From: Mesobacillus jeotgali
Lineage (GTDB): Bacteria; Bacillota; Bacilli; Bacillales; Cytobacillaceae
Assembly: GCF_031759225.1 (NCBI RefSeq)
Contig: NZ_CP134494.1
Location: forward strand, 3,470,501-3,534,500
Direction of reading: 5' to 3'
Length of the DNA: 64,000 bases
Shown piece by piece: positions 26,994 through 36,578 of this stretch. The notes under the pieces are model-generated. The model did not search any database. It worked only from the letters and a program-made list of their open reading frames with translations, and was not told the origin of the DNA. Both the position numbers and the translations under genes were made by a program. The first letter of the stretch is position 1. Each line of letters starts with the position of its first letter.

Positions 26994-28763
26994 CTACTGA
27001 GGCAGCTTTTTAAAAAGCTTGATTGTGAAGGTTGTCCCTTTTCCGATCTGGCTGTCGACTTCGATATGGCCTTTATGAGCTTCAATTATGTGTTTGACGA
27101 TGGCAAGGCCTAGTCCTGTTCCCCCGGAGTTTCGGCTCCTTGCCTTATCGACCCGGTAAAAGCGCTCGAATATCCTCGTTATCTCACTCTTCTCAATGCC
27201 TATACCAGAATCCTTGACCACAACCAAAACTGAATCTTCCTGGACAGTTAACGAAATATCCACTTTGCCGCCATTCGGTGTATAAGTGATGGCATTGCTG
27301 ACAAGGTTGATCAGCACTTGCTTGAGCCTGTCTGAATCACCTTCAATAACCGCTTCCTCACTGGTTGACTGTTTAAGTGACAGAAGGATATCCTTTTGTG
27401 CAGCTTTGCGTTTTAATATCTCAATGACTTCACTGGCTTCTTTTACGAGATCCACGCTTCCCCTTGTCAACCGGAAGCCGTGCTGCTCAATCTTTGAAAG
27501 GTCAAGCAATTCCTGGATCAGTACCTGAAGACGGTCGCTTTCTTTTAGAATGATTTCGAGGAACGCTTCCAGTGTAGCCTTGTCATGCATCGCTCCATCC
27601 AGCAGCGTTTCTGAAAAACCCTTAATCGAGGTTATCGGTGTTTTAAGCTCATGCGAGACGTTTGCCACAAAGTCCTTCCTCATCTGTTCCAGTTTCTTCA
27701 GCTCGGTGATGTCATGGAAGACGAGAAGTATGCCCTTCCAGACATTGTTTGTTCCGATAATCGGCACTCCATATACTTCGAAATGGCGTCTTTCGATTTC
27801 CAATGGCAAGACTACCTGTTTCCGGACTTTTTGCTCGGTCATGAAGATTTCTTCTACCATCTGGGTAATTTCATCATGGTCGATTACTTCATAATAAAGT
27901 TTGTAGAGGTATTCGGAAGCCTTAACATTGAAAATTTCCTTGTATGGCTTATTAATCAAGTTGATAAAGCCCCTGCTGTCAATCAAGATCAGGCCGCTGC
28001 CCATATTTTCAATCAGGGTGCTCAACCTGTCTTGCTGGGACTCTTTCAGCTTCATCAGTTCCTGAAGGTTTCTGGCAAGGATGTTGATCGACGAACTGAG
28101 CATGCCTGTTTCATCGATATGATCTTCATAAGTCCTCGCCCGATAATTCCCTTTTGCCAGCTCAATCGCCACATTTGTTGCAGACTCAATCGGTTTCGTA
28201 TAGCGGTTTGTGATTCTTGTTCCAAGCAGGATGATGACGACCAATGCCATTCCCAGGCTGACCGTCAGAATCCACCAGATTTGCCGGTAAGCCTTCTGCA
28301 GTTCATCGATCTTTGTTGTTAAAAAAACATAGCCTTCTTTTTCACCATCATGAATCAGCGGATTCCAATAATAATGCAGATCAAAACCTCCGCCAACTTC
28401 CAGATCGCTCTCCTCTTCAGGTTCATCTTCGACGATATCGCCAATAATATCCCGGTGCCTGCTAATCTTCGTGCTTGATAGTTCACCCGTGTCATACCGG
28501 ATATCTCCCTCAAGATCAACGATTGTGATTCTAGCGTTAAGCAACCCGCTCATCTTCGATATTTCTTCTGTGTTGAGTGATGCGAGCCCTCCATTTTGTT
28601 CAATATTGGAGGTTAAGAGATTCATTTCAATCCTCAGCCGTTCATTGAATGAATTAATATAGTAGTTCTTGAATAACTGCCCTAAAAGCAGGCCCAGGCC
28701 CACCAATACGATGATGATCAGGGTAATGAGGGCAAACAAGAGACGTGTCCGGTACTTTGTCAT
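26994..28763 (-). CDS. phoR: Phosphate sensor histidine kinase PhoR
   Basis: A 589-residue membrane kinase: TM1 (about 9-31), extracytoplasmic domain (32-162), TM2 (163-184), HAMP (185-237), PAS (about 243-350), HisKA with the phospho-accepting His371 (VSHELKTP), and HATPase (N box LINLVSNAITYT, G1 DSGIGIEKSE, G2 GGTGLGLAIV). It senses phosphate limitation, indirectly through wall teichoic acid metabolism in B. subtilis. Its start overlaps the phoP stop by 4 bases (ATGA), so the two are coupled. Confidence 0.94.
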   Translation of the reverse strand: MTKYRTRLLFALITLIIIVLVGLGLLLGQLFKNYYINSFNERLRIEMNLLTSNIEQNGGLASLNTEEISKMSGLLNARITIVDLEGDIRYDTGELSSTKISRHRDIIGDIVEDEPEEESDLEVGGGFDLHYYWNPLIHDGEKEGYVFLTTKIDELQKAYRQIWWILTVSLGMALVVIILLGTRITNRYTKPIESATNVAIELAKGNYRARTYEDHIDETGMLSSSINILARNLQELMKLKESQQDRLSTLIENMGSGLILIDSRGFINLINKPYKEIFNVKASEYLYKLYYEVIDHDEITQMVEEIFMTEQKVRKQVVLPLEIERRHFEVYGVPIIGTNNVWKGILLVFHDITELKKLEQMRKDFVANVSHELKTPITSIKGFSETLLDGAMHDKATLEAFLEIILKESDRLQVLIQELLDLSKIEQHGFRLTRGSVDLVKEASEVIEILKRKAAQKDILLSLKQSTSEEAVIEGDSDRLKQVLINLVSNAITYTPNGGKVDISLTVQEDSVLVVVKDSGIGIEKSEITRIFERFYRVDKARSRNSGGTGLGLAIVKHIIEAHKGHIEVDSQIGKGTTFTIKLFKKLPQ

Positions 28764-29476
28764 TCTCCCTTTGGTTCCTCCAGCTTATATCCAAGGCCTC
28801 TTATTGTCTTGATATATGATGGCTTTTTCGTATTCCGTTCAATTTTTTCCCGTAAGTGGCTTATATGTACATCTACGATTCTTGTATCCCCTGCAAAATC
28901 ATAATTCCAAACAGCACTTAGCAGCTGGTCACGGGTCAGCACCCTGCCCTTATTCTTTGCGAGGTACAGCAGCAATTCGAATTCCTTTGGAGTCAATTCA
29001 AGCAAGTCGTCCATAAAGTAAGCTTCATAGAAATCAGGAATGATCCTAACATCGCCAATTTTAATCTGGCCCTCATCCTCCGGCTTTTCCTCCACGGCTT
29101 CATGCTGGGTCTGCGTTCTTCTGAGAATAGCTTTTATCCTGGCTACAACCTCACGCGGACTGAATGGCTTCGTCATATAATCATCCGCGCCAAGCTCCAG
29201 TCCTAGCACTTTGTCAAATTCATCATCCTTAGCGGTAAGCATCAAAATTGGCACATTGATTTTTTGCTGCCTAAGCTGCTTGCATACTTCCATTCCATCC
29301 AGCTTCGGAAGCATCAAGTCCAGAATCATCAAGTCCGGCTTCTCAACAGCAGCAAGACGGATCCCTTCCTCACCGTCCATCCCGGTTACCACGACATAAC
29401 CAGCCTGTTCGAGATTATACTTCAGCAGTGTCACAATCGATTGTTCATCATCCACAACCAAGACCTTCTTGTTCAT
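28760..29476 (-). CDS. phoP: Phosphate response regulator PhoP
   Basis: OmpR-family regulator (238 residues). Receiver domain with acidic pair Asp9/Asp10, phosphorylated Asp53 (LMILDLMLPK) and Lys in TKPFSPRE; C-terminal winged helix (about 135-235; LTPKEFELLLYLAKNKGRVL, VHISHLREKIE). Start ATG at 29476 with GGAGG 5 bases upstream; a longer frame from 29515 lacks a ribosome site. Partner of PhoR. In B. subtilis phoPR lies directly next to mdh, as here except for a MaoC-like gene between. Confidence 0.95.
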   Translation of the reverse strand: MNKKVLVVDDEQSIVTLLKYNLEQAGYVVVTGMDGEEGIRLAAVEKPDLMILDLMLPKLDGMEVCKQLRQQKINVPILMLTAKDDEFDKVLGLELGADDYMTKPFSPREVVARIKAILRRTQTQHEAVEEKPEDEGQIKIGDVRIIPDFYEAYFMDDLLELTPKEFELLLYLAKNKGRVLTRDQLLSAVWNYDFAGDTRIVDVHISHLREKIERNTKKPSYIKTIRGLGYKLEEPKGE

Positions 29477-29567
29477 ATGAGCCTCCAAAAAAGTTATTAC
29501 CCCTGTTTCATCCAATAGCTCTATTTACATTATAATATCAACTCAGCCTGTAAAATCAAATATAAAA

Positions 29568-29600
29568 CAAAAAGGGATGCACAATTATTGTACATCCCAA
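29568..29600 (-). terminator. Terminator after the MaoC-like gene
   Basis: Minus strand GGGATGTACAATAATTGTGCATCCC then TTTTT. It isolates phoPR from the citrate-cycle cluster. Confidence 0.88.
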
Positions 29601-29604
29601 AAGC

Positions 29605-30081
29605 TTAAAAGTTTTCTAATGCTTTCCCGTCCATACGCTGGACCGGATATGGAGGGCAGACAAGCAGCTTCCCCGATACAACTGTCTCTTCTTCCTCATT
29701 CTTTCCTATAACCGAGATTTCAATATTATGCTTGCTTTTGATTACCTCGGTTACTTCAAATAAGAATTGGACTGTTCCGTAATGGTAAACAGGTTTCACA
29801 TACTCAATATCCTGTCTTAGAATATGGCTTCCAGGTCCCGGAAGGTATTTAGAAACAGCCGAAGTGATGATTCCATTCAGCATGATTGCAGGAACAATCG
29901 GTTTTTCGTAAGGCGTCTGTGACGCGTAATCATGCTGGATATACAAAGGATTAGCATCATTCGTCAATCCCAAATATAACAGAAGGTCTTTATCTTCGAT
30001 TTTTTCGGTTAGTGTCAATTTCTCTCCGACAGTGATTTCTTCTATTTTCCTGCCAAGCTTACGTTTTCTTCCAAGCAGCAT
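29605..30081 (-). CDS. MaoC-like hotdog-fold protein
   Basis: A 158-residue single hotdog domain of the MaoC dehydratase/PaaZ C-terminal type. The dehydratase-like motif region reads LGLTNDANPLYIQHDYA, resembling the D-x(4)-H motif of R-specific enoyl-CoA hydratases (Asp and His present), and IVPAIMLNGIITSAV follows. It could hydrate enoyl-CoA or act as a thioesterase-like or dehydratase accessory; the substrate is unknown. Located between mdh and phoP on the same strand; B. subtilis lacks a gene here as far as I recall. AAAGGGG is the ribosome site. Confidence 0.8.
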   Translation of the reverse strand: MLLGRKRKLGRKIEEITVGEKLTLTEKIEDKDLLLYLGLTNDANPLYIQHDYASQTPYEKPIVPAIMLNGIITSAVSKYLPGPGSHILRQDIEYVKPVYHYGTVQFLFEVTEVIKSKHNIEISVIGKNEEEETVVSGKLLVCPPYPVQRMDGKALENF

Positions 30082-30142
30082 AGCATTTACCCCTTTGCAA
30101 TAGAAGTTCAGGTCCCAAAATCATATACCTTATAATCTTTGT

Positions 30143-30173
30143 AAAAAAATCGGGGAATATCCCCGATTTTTTT
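30143..30173 (-). terminator. Terminator after mdh
   Basis: AAAAAAATCGGGG-AATA-TCCCCGATTTTTTT; near-perfect stem with tracts on both sides. Confidence 0.92.
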
Positions 30174-30196
30174 AATTACTAGTAATCTGTTAACGA

Positions 30197-31135
30197 TTAA
30201 GCAAGAACTGCCATGACGTTGCGGACTGCTTCTGCAGACTTATCAAGTGCTGCTTTTTCTTCCGGAGTCAATTCAAGTTCGATTACTTTCTCGATACCGC
30301 CAGCGCCAAGGATAGTAGGAACTCCCAGGTAAATGCCTTCGTATCCATACTCTCCTTCTAGATAAGCAATAGAAGGCAGTACACGTCGCTGGTCTTTGAG
30401 GATCGCTTCACACATTTCAACGAGGGAAGCTGCTGGCGCATAGTAGGCGCTGCCGTTTCCAAGCAGGTTGACGATTTCGCCGCCGCCTTTGCGCGTCCGT
30501 TCTACAATGGCATCAAGGCGATCTTTTGGAATAAGTGTCTCAAGAGGAATGCCTCCTGCATATGAATAACGCACAAGCGGAACCATGTCATCGCCGTGGC
30601 CTCCAAGAACGAAACCTGTAACATCTTTAACTGACAGGTTTAATTCCTGGGCTACGAAAGTACGGAAACGAGCAGTATCCAATACGCCCGATTGGCCGAT
30701 TACGCGATTCTTAGGAAATCCGGACTCTTTGAAAATAGTATATGTCATCGCATCAACAGGATTCGTCAATACCACGATGAAACTATCAGGAGAGTGCTTG
30801 GCGATTTCCTGGGCCACACTTTTCATGATTTTTTGGTTCGTCTGGACAAGGTCATCACGGCTCATGCCAGGTTTGCGCGCAATACCAGCTGTTACAACAA
30901 CGATGTCTGAGTCTTTCGTATCTTCATAGCTGGAAGTCCCTGTAATGTTCGCGTCAAATCCCTGGACCGGGCTCGCTTCAAGCATATCAAGCGCTTTACC
31001 CTTAGTAGGGTTTTCCATTTGCGGGATATCGACTAACACTACATCCCCAAGTTCCTTCTGTGCTAACAAGAATGCTGTTGTTGCTCCTGTGAATCCTCCA
31101 CCAATGACGGAAATCTTTTTGCGTTTCAATGACAT
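30197..31135 (-). CDS. mdh: Malate dehydrogenase
   Basis: LDH-like malate dehydrogenase, 312 residues; oxidises malate to oxaloacetate with NAD in the citrate cycle. N-terminal Rossmann [14 protein letters not shown], substrate Arg motifs [11 protein letters not shown] and the catalytic His in [17 protein letters not shown] ribosome site. Third gene of citZ-icd-mdh. Confidence 0.97.
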   Translation of the reverse strand: MSLKRKKISVIGGGFTGATTAFLLAQKELGDVVLVDIPQMENPTKGKALDMLEASPVQGFDANITGTSSYEDTKDSDIVVVTAGIARKPGMSRDDLVQTNQKIMKSVAQEIAKHSPDSFIVVLTNPVDAMTYTIFKESGFPKNRVIGQSGVLDTARFRTFVAQELNLSVKDVTGFVLGGHGDDMVPLVRYSYAGGIPLETLIPKDRLDAIVERTRKGGGEIVNLLGNGSAYYAPAASLVEMCEAILKDQRRVLPSIAYLEGEYGYEGIYLGVPTILGAGGIEKVIELELTPEEKAALDKSAEAVRNVMAVLA

Positions 31136-31189
31136 AAGGCTTCCTCCTCAGAACGAATATATTTTTTAAAAATATATGTTATTTATGTA

Positions 31190-31216
31190 AAGGCTATCCT
31201 GAAAAAGGATAGCCTT
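31190..31216 (-). other. Intercistronic hairpin between icd and mdh
   Basis: AAGGCTATCC-TGAAAAA-GGATAGCCTT, a perfect 10-bp stem without a strong U-run. Possibly an mRNA stability or partial termination element in the citZ-icd-mdh transcript. Confidence 0.6.
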
Positions 31217-31226
31217 CCGCACATTT

Positions 31227-32495
31227 TTAGCCCATGTTCTTGATTAGTTCGTCACCGAACTCAGAAGTTTTGACTTCTGTAGCGCCATCCATCAAACGAG
31301 CAAAGTCATATGTTACAACCTTTGAAGCGATTGATTTTTCCATTGACTTGACGATCAGGTTAGCTGCTTCTGTCCAGCCAAGGTGCTCAAGCATAAGAAC
31401 GCCTGAAAGGATAACAGAAGATGGGTTAACTTTATCCAAACCAGCATATTTCGGAGCAGTACCATGCGTAGCTTCGAAAATAGCATGGCCAGTTTCATAG
31501 TTGATGTTCGCTCCAGGAGCGATACCGATACCGCCTACCTGTGCTGCAAGTGCATCAGAAATGTAGTCGCCGTTAAGGTTCATTGTTGCAACAACGTCGA
31601 ACTCTTTCGGACGTGTAAGGATTTGCTGTAGGAAGATATCCGCAATCGCATCTTTCACGATGATTTTGCCAGCAGCCTCTGCGTCAGACTGAGCTTTGTT
31701 CGCTGCATCAGTACCTTGTTCTTCCTTGATTTTGTCATACTGAGCCCATGTGAATACCTTGTCGCCGAATTCCTTCTCAGCCAGTTCATAACCCCAGTTT
31801 TTGAATGCGCCTTCTGTGAACTTCATGATATTGCCTTTATGTACAAGCGTTACTGACTTACGGCCTTCAGTGATGGCGTAATTGATCGCTGAACGTACAA
31901 GGCGCTCTGTTCCTTCTTTTGAAACAGGCTTGATTCCGAGACCTGAAGTTTCAGGGAAACGGATTTTATTTACGCCCATTTCGTTTTGCAGGAATGCAAG
32001 AAGCTTCTTGACTTCGTCAGATCCGCTTGCATACTCGATACCAGCATAGATATCTTCAGTGTTTTCACGGAAAATAACCATGTCAGTGTCCTGTGGACGT
32101 TTTACAGGAGAAGGAACACCTTCGAACCAGCGAACAGGGCGCAGGCACACGAATAGATCCAATTCCTGGCGCAATGCAACGTTAAGAGAACGGATTCCGC
32201 CGCCGATAGGTGTTGTTAAAGGACCTTTGATCGCGATTAAGTATTCATTGATCAACTCTAAAGTTTCGCTTGGCAGCCATTCACCAGTCTGGTTGAACGC
32301 CTTTTCTCCAGCTAATACTTCTTTCCAGACAATCTTTTTCTCACCCTTGTATGCTTTTTCAACTGCTGCATCAAGGACGCGTACAGAAGCTGCCCAGATG
32401 TCAGGACCTGTACCGTCACCTTCGATAAAAGGAACGATTGGATTGTTTGGTACGTTTAAAACTCCATCTTTTACTGTGATTTTTTCACCTTGCAT
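31227..32495 (-). CDS. icd: Isocitrate dehydrogenase (NADP)
   Basis: Icd, 422 residues; converts isocitrate to 2-oxoglutarate. The substrate-binding Ser/Arg loop is visible ([23 protein letters not shown]), along with the metal-binding region ([17 protein letters not shown]) and the NADP site ([11 protein letters not shown]). Start ATG at 32495 with GGAGGGAGAG upstream; the in-frame ATG at 32540 would add residues not in the family. Middle gene of citZ-icd-mdh. Confidence 0.97.
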   Translation of the reverse strand: MQGEKITVKDGVLNVPNNPIVPFIEGDGTGPDIWAASVRVLDAAVEKAYKGEKKIVWKEVLAGEKAFNQTGEWLPSETLELINEYLIAIKGPLTTPIGGGIRSLNVALRQELDLFVCLRPVRWFEGVPSPVKRPQDTDMVIFRENTEDIYAGIEYASGSDEVKKLLAFLQNEMGVNKIRFPETSGLGIKPVSKEGTERLVRSAINYAITEGRKSVTLVHKGNIMKFTEGAFKNWGYELAEKEFGDKVFTWAQYDKIKEEQGTDAANKAQSDAEAAGKIIVKDAIADIFLQQILTRPKEFDVVATMNLNGDYISDALAAQVGGIGIAPGANINYETGHAIFEATHGTAPKYAGLDKVNPSSVILSGVLMLEHLGWTEAANLIVKSMEKSIASKVVTYDFARLMDGATEVKTSEFGDELIKNMG

Positions 32496-32585
32496 ATTAT
32501 TCTCTCCCTCCAAAATCATGTGAGCCAGACATTTAATCAAAGGTCAGCAGGCCTGGTTGCCACTAACCTTGCACTCCGAAGCCAG

Positions 32586-32621
32586 GCACCCTTTCACCTA
32601 TAACAGTATTGAAAAGGGTGC
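32586..32621 (-). other. Intercistronic hairpin between citZ and icd
   Basis: GCACCCTTTCA...TGAAAAGGGTGC stem with about 13-base loop, no U-tract. Likely an mRNA processing or stability element. Confidence 0.5.
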
Positions 32622-32692
32622 TTAACTTCCTTACTCTCCTATTACAGCAATTTTTCACTGAAAAGTAAAATATTGCTCCTCTATCTCTTAAA

Positions 32693-33808
32693 TTATCTCA
32701 TTTCAATGGCAACATATTCTTGTTTGCCAGGACCAGTATAATCAGCACGAGGGCGGATCAGACGGTTGTTGTCATACTGCTCAAGGATATGCGCAAGCCA
32801 ACCGGAAACGCGGCTTACAGCAAAAATCGGCGTGAACAAATCATGGTCGATTCCAAGGCTGTGATAAACAGATGCTGAGTAGAAGTCAACATTTGGCGGA
32901 AGGTTCTTCTCGCCTGTCACGATTTCTTCGATCTTTGTGGACATTTCGTACCAGTGAGGTTCGCCAGTCAGTTCAGTCAGCCTCTTGGACATTTCTCTCA
33001 AATGCTTGGCACGAGGATCTCCCAGGCGGTATACGCGGTGTCCAAAGCCCATGATCTTTTCCTTGTTCGCAAGCTTTCCGCGGATTGCCGGCGCTACATT
33101 TTCAAGAGTGCCGATTTCTGTGAGCATTTTCATAACTGCTTCATTTGCTCCTCCGTGAAGAGGACCTTTCAATGCACCGATCGCAGCCGTGACACCTGAA
33201 TACACATCAGAAAGTGTCGCCACACAGACACGTGCAGTGAATGTTGAAGCGTTAAGCTCATGGTCGGCATGAAGGACCAATGCTTTGTTCATTGCTTCTA
33301 CGGCTACTTCATCAGGCTCGTCGCCAGTCAGCATGTACAGGAAGTTAGCCGCGAAATTCAGGTCTTCCCTTGGCGCGATAGGCTCAAGACCCTTTCTTAC
33401 TCTTGCAAAAGCTGTAACGATAGCTGGCATTTTAGCCTGCAGGCGGATCGCTTTGCGGTAATTCGATTCTTTTTCCATTACATCCGCTTCATCATCATAT
33501 AATCCTAAAAGAGATACAGCTGAGCGAACTGCAGCCATCGGATGGACTTTGTCAATCGGGTACATCTTGAAATGTTCCAATACTTCTTTCGGCAATGCCG
33601 CATTCTCTGCAAGCTGCTTCTTCAATTCGTCCAATTCTGCCGCTGTCGGAAGCTTGCGGTGCCATAATAAGTAAATCACTTCTTCGAAACTAGCATTTTC
33701 AGCTAGATCGTCAATGTCATAGCCGACATAAGTCAGCGTGTCATCGATAATAGAGCTGATAGAAGATGTTGTTGCCACTACCCCTTCAAGACCACGTGTT
33801 ACTGTCAT
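32693..33808 (-). CDS. citZ: Citrate synthase
   Basis: Citrate synthase II, 371 residues; condenses acetyl-CoA and oxaloacetate. Active-site His in GPLHGGANE and GFGHRVYRLGDPR, catalytic Asp in the NVDFYSASVYHSLG segment. Start ATG at 33808 follows AAAGGAG by 9 bases; a longer frame from 33841 would start in the leader. First gene of citZ-icd-mdh, driven by a promoter with a leader of about 290 bases and a cre-like site. Confidence 0.96.
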   Translation of the reverse strand: MTVTRGLEGVVATTSSISSIIDDTLTYVGYDIDDLAENASFEEVIYLLWHRKLPTAAELDELKKQLAENAALPKEVLEHFKMYPIDKVHPMAAVRSAVSLLGLYDDEADVMEKESNYRKAIRLQAKMPAIVTAFARVRKGLEPIAPREDLNFAANFLYMLTGDEPDEVAVEAMNKALVLHADHELNASTFTARVCVATLSDVYSGVTAAIGALKGPLHGGANEAVMKMLTEIGTLENVAPAIRGKLANKEKIMGFGHRVYRLGDPRAKHLREMSKRLTELTGEPHWYEMSTKIEEIVTGEKNLPPNVDFYSASVYHSLGIDHDLFTPIFAVSRVSGWLAHILEQYDNNRLIRPRADYTGPGKQEYVAIEMR

Positions 33809-34101
33809 ACTCAATCTCTCCTTTGTAGTTAATTTCCCCATATCCCATTTTGTCTGTATGATAGATTGCTGTTGAAAACAGCGATATCAGAAAATAGAAA
33901 TTTCTGACACTTTATACGAAAAGCCGGAGCATTCGCCGGCGACAGACCGATTCCAGCCGAAATGCCTTCCAGATGATGCTATGGGTATCGAGCGCTTGCT
34001 CAGGCAGCCGGCAAAAAGAAAATGCTTACATTTTATAATATTAAAAAACCGTGGATACTCACTCCACCCCAAGCCTATGTAAAGGGATGGAAGCAGTTAC
34101 A
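33809..34101 (-). promoter_or_regulatory. Long citZ leader with hairpins and a cre-like site
   Basis: The untranslated region of about 290 bases contains a cre-like TGTAAGCATTTTCT on the minus strand (34017-34030; one mismatch in the CG core), suiting CcpA road-block control as at B. subtilis citZ. It also holds a terminator-like GCCGG-CGAATGCT-CCGGC-TTTTC (about 33915-33943). Aconitase binds the citZ leader in B. subtilis; whether it does here cannot be told. Confidence 0.6.
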
Positions 34102-34107
34102 AGTCCT

Positions 34108-34136
34108 ATTATAAACAATTATCTGACATTTGTGAA
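34108..34136 (-). promoter_or_regulatory. Sigma-A promoter of citZ
   Basis: Minus strand TTCACA (34131-34136), 17 bases, TATAAT (34108-34113). Confidence 0.78.
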
Positions 34137-34180
34137 TGAAAACAACTTAAATCAATATAAAATATTATTTTACAAAAAGG

Positions 34181-34651
34181 CTATTTGAATAATTCAAAGA
34201 TTTTCATAGCTGCAAATGCGATACCAGCACCAATCAAAGGGCCAACTGCTACACCTTTGAATAATGATACGGCCAAAATTGTTCCCAGCACAAGTGCAGT
34301 CGTTATATGGGGGTCTTCAGCCAGCAAGGTAACTCCACCTTTTGCAAGCAGAGCAACTGCCATTCCGGAAATCAGGGCAATCCATGCATAAGGTGACTTG
34401 AAAGCACCGCCTAAATCTTTGAAACCAATTTCACCGCTGGCGATTGGTGCAAGGACAGCAATCGTAATAATAGTTACACCCCAATTGATTCCCTTTCCCT
34501 GCAGCAGCGAGAATGTCTTGGCTTCAAATCCGGCAATCTTCATTACTAGCAAGACCAGCACCGCAATGATCAATGATTGGTTCTTTGCCAGAAAAGCAAT
34601 TGCCAATAAAGTTAGTAAAAAAAGCATAGGCTCTATCATAATTTTTGACAT
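34181..34651 (-). CDS. ytwI: DUF441 membrane protein YtwI
   Basis: A 156-residue hydrophobic protein with four predicted transmembrane helices, matching B. subtilis YtwI (DUF441). Conserved stretch GKGINWGVTIITIAVLAPIASG and PHITTALVLGTILAV. Function is unknown. Start ATG 34651 is very near GGAAGG; an ATG four codons later (34639) has better spacing and may be the true start. It sits just upstream of the citZ promoter on the same strand. Confidence 0.85.
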   Translation of the reverse strand: MSKIMIEPMLFLLTLLAIAFLAKNQSLIIAVLVLLVMKIAGFEAKTFSLLQGKGINWGVTIITIAVLAPIASGEIGFKDLGGAFKSPYAWIALISGMAVALLAKGGVTLLAEDPHITTALVLGTILAVSLFKGVAVGPLIGAGIAFAAMKIFELFK

Positions 34652-34996
34652 CCTTCCACGGTTAAAACTATTGTAACATAATTAAAAATATTACACCAAG
34701 TAAGTAGGATTTAGAGTGCTGCTCCTGCTGATTATACGCACCAGGTGTTTGTATTAATTCCAATGTTCTCGTTTATATACTACTGTTTCCGTAAAATTCA
34801 TTATTTAGTATTTCCTTTTCAATAGAAGAAAGGGTCCTCTCCGGCTCCTGAGAAAGACAGCTACAAGTATTTGGCGGCTTTAAAGGATTTTCGAAAATTA
34901 ACTCGAATCTTTTAAAAAGATTAGCCGTATATTTTAAGAGACTCTCAGGACAGGCTCCAATGTTGCGATGTACGAATCCCAAAAGGAGGAACCCGC
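34652..34996. other. Intergenic gap between divergent ytwI and ytvI
   Basis: About 345 bases without a gene I can support. It is AT-rich, with a -10-like TATACT near 34778. It must hold the ytwI and ytvI promoters, but no clear -35/-10 pair or sporulation sigma motif stands out. Confidence 0.5.
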
Positions 34997-36124
34997 TTGA
35001 ATCCCAATTACCTGCATAGAACTTTGCGTTTCTTATTTGTAATCGGCCTTGTTGTGGCCGGAGTGTTTGCACTTTTTTTCGTATCTAAGGTAACTTATCC
35101 ATTCATCATTGGCTTTCTTATTGCCTTCATGATGAATCCTCTCGTCAACTTTTTCCAGGAGCGCGCAAAAATGCCCAGGTCCCTGGCAGTATTCATTGCC
35201 CTTTTGCTGATCATGCTGGTGTTCGCGGGATTGATCACACTGCTTGTGGTCGAAATCGCTTCAGGCGCTGAATATCTTGCCAAGGTAGTCCCTGAACATC
35301 TGATTACCTTAATTGATTATATTGAACATTTATTTGCCGCACAGCTCATTCCCATTTACAACCAGCTGACCGGTATGTTCCAAAGCCTTGAATCAGGCCA
35401 GCAGGATACGATCATGGATAACATCCAGAATGTGGGCGCCACCATCGGGACAACAGCAGGAAATTTCATTAAGGACTTCTTTGAAAAAATCCCCAACATT
35501 TTGTCCTGGTTCCCTAACGCAGCAACTGTCCTCATTTTCTCATTGCTTGGTACTTTCTTTATCAGTAAGGACTGGTATCGATTATCGGCAATGGGGACAA
35601 AGTTTCTGCCTAATCGGGCCAGGACAAGCAGCAAAACCGTTTTTGATGATCTAAAAAAAGCATTATTCGGGTTTGTCAGGGCGCAGGCAACATTGGTCTC
35701 GATCACCACCGTCATCATCCTGATCGGTCTGTTGATCCTTCGTATCGATTATGCGATCACGATCGCCCTGGTTACCGGTATAGTGGATATCATCCCCTAT
35801 CTCGGTACGGGTGCTGTTTTCGTCCCGTGGATCATATATGAAGCAATTGCCGGCGAAATGAGTACGGCGATTGGTCTAGGTATCTTGTATGTCGTTGTAT
35901 TGGTCCAGAGACAGATCATGGAACCGAAAATCCTATCATCAAGCATAGGCCTTGACCCGCTCGCGACCTTGATCGCCCTGTTCGTCGGCTTCAAAACCAT
36001 CGGCTTCCTGGGACTGATTGTCGGTCCAGTCATACTGGTGATTTTCAATACCCTACAGCGAGCGAATGTATTCCAGGACATTTGGAAATTCATAAAAGGA
36101 AAAGACGAAGTCATTATAAAGTAG
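34997..36124 (+). CDS. ytvI: Sporulation integral membrane protein YtvI (AI-2E transporter family)
   Basis: A 375-residue protein of the AI-2E exporter-like (PF01594) family with about seven transmembrane helices, starting with LVVAGVFALFFVSKVTYPFIIGFLIAFMMN split across two N-terminal helices. C-terminal family motif region DIIPYLGTGAVFVPW and LSSSIGLDPLATLIALFVG. YtvI is annotated as sporulation-related in B. subtilis; the transported substrate is unknown. Start is TTG 7 bases after GGAGG. Plus strand, divergent from ytwI, closed by a strong terminator. Confidence 0.88.
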   Translation: MNPNYLHRTLRFLFVIGLVVAGVFALFFVSKVTYPFIIGFLIAFMMNPLVNFFQERAKMPRSLAVFIALLLIMLVFAGLITLLVVEIASGAEYLAKVVPEHLITLIDYIEHLFAAQLIPIYNQLTGMFQSLESGQQDTIMDNIQNVGATIGTTAGNFIKDFFEKIPNILSWFPNAATVLIFSLLGTFFISKDWYRLSAMGTKFLPNRARTSSKTVFDDLKKALFGFVRAQATLVSITTVIILIGLLILRIDYAITIALVTGIVDIIPYLGTGAVFVPWIIYEAIAGEMSTAIGLGILYVVVLVQRQIMEPKILSSSIGLDPLATLIALFVGFKTIGFLGLIVGPVILVIFNTLQRANVFQDIWKFIKGKDEVIIK

Positions 36125-36173
36125 GACTATATTTATGACATGAAATCATATGAATACCAATTCGCTTAGAAAA

Positions 36174-36217
36174 ATGCTTGGAGCAGTTCACAATTGAACT
36201 GCTCCAAGCATTTTTAA
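36174..36217 (+). terminator. Terminator after ytvI
   Basis: TGCTTGGAGCAGTTCA-CAAT-TGAACTGCTCCAAGCA then TTTTT: a perfect 16-bp stem. Confidence 0.95.
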
Positions 36218-36327
36218 GTTTATCTTTAAAATTGGCATCAATTCGATAAGCGTGCAAAACTAGTTTTTTCGTGTTTAACAATTAACTGCATCTGAAAAGG
36301 AAGAATTCACATTGGGATAAAAAAAAG

Positions 36328-36504
36328 CGGAGAAATTTCTCCTAATTATGAAATTGCACTCAAAACAGCTGTAATAGACGGAAAGATTCCGACTAATAAC
36401 TCAAAAAACGTAAAAATCGGTTGTTTTATTGTGCTTAATCGGAAACCCTCCGCCTATTTGCCCCAAACCGAGTTCTATTTTGCAGTCTAACCGGAAATTT
36501 TCCG
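36328..36504. repeat. CGGA-palindrome element, locus 1 (four sites)
   Basis: Four short palindromes in a 450-base gap: CGGAGAAATTTCTCC (36328), CGGAAAGATTCCG (36379), CGGAAACCCTCCG (36440), CGGAAATTTTCCG (36492). Spacing 51, 61, 52. Each is followed by a C-n-TA-type stretch (GCTTAAA, ACTAATA, GCCTATT). The same element occurs in mirror order at 52576-52752. Function unknown. Confidence 0.85.
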
Positions 36505-36578
36505 CTTAAATTGAGCAGGTTACTTACTTAATAAGACCGTACCCAACAAAGGACTTGAAGGAAGTTGATTCCTATCCC

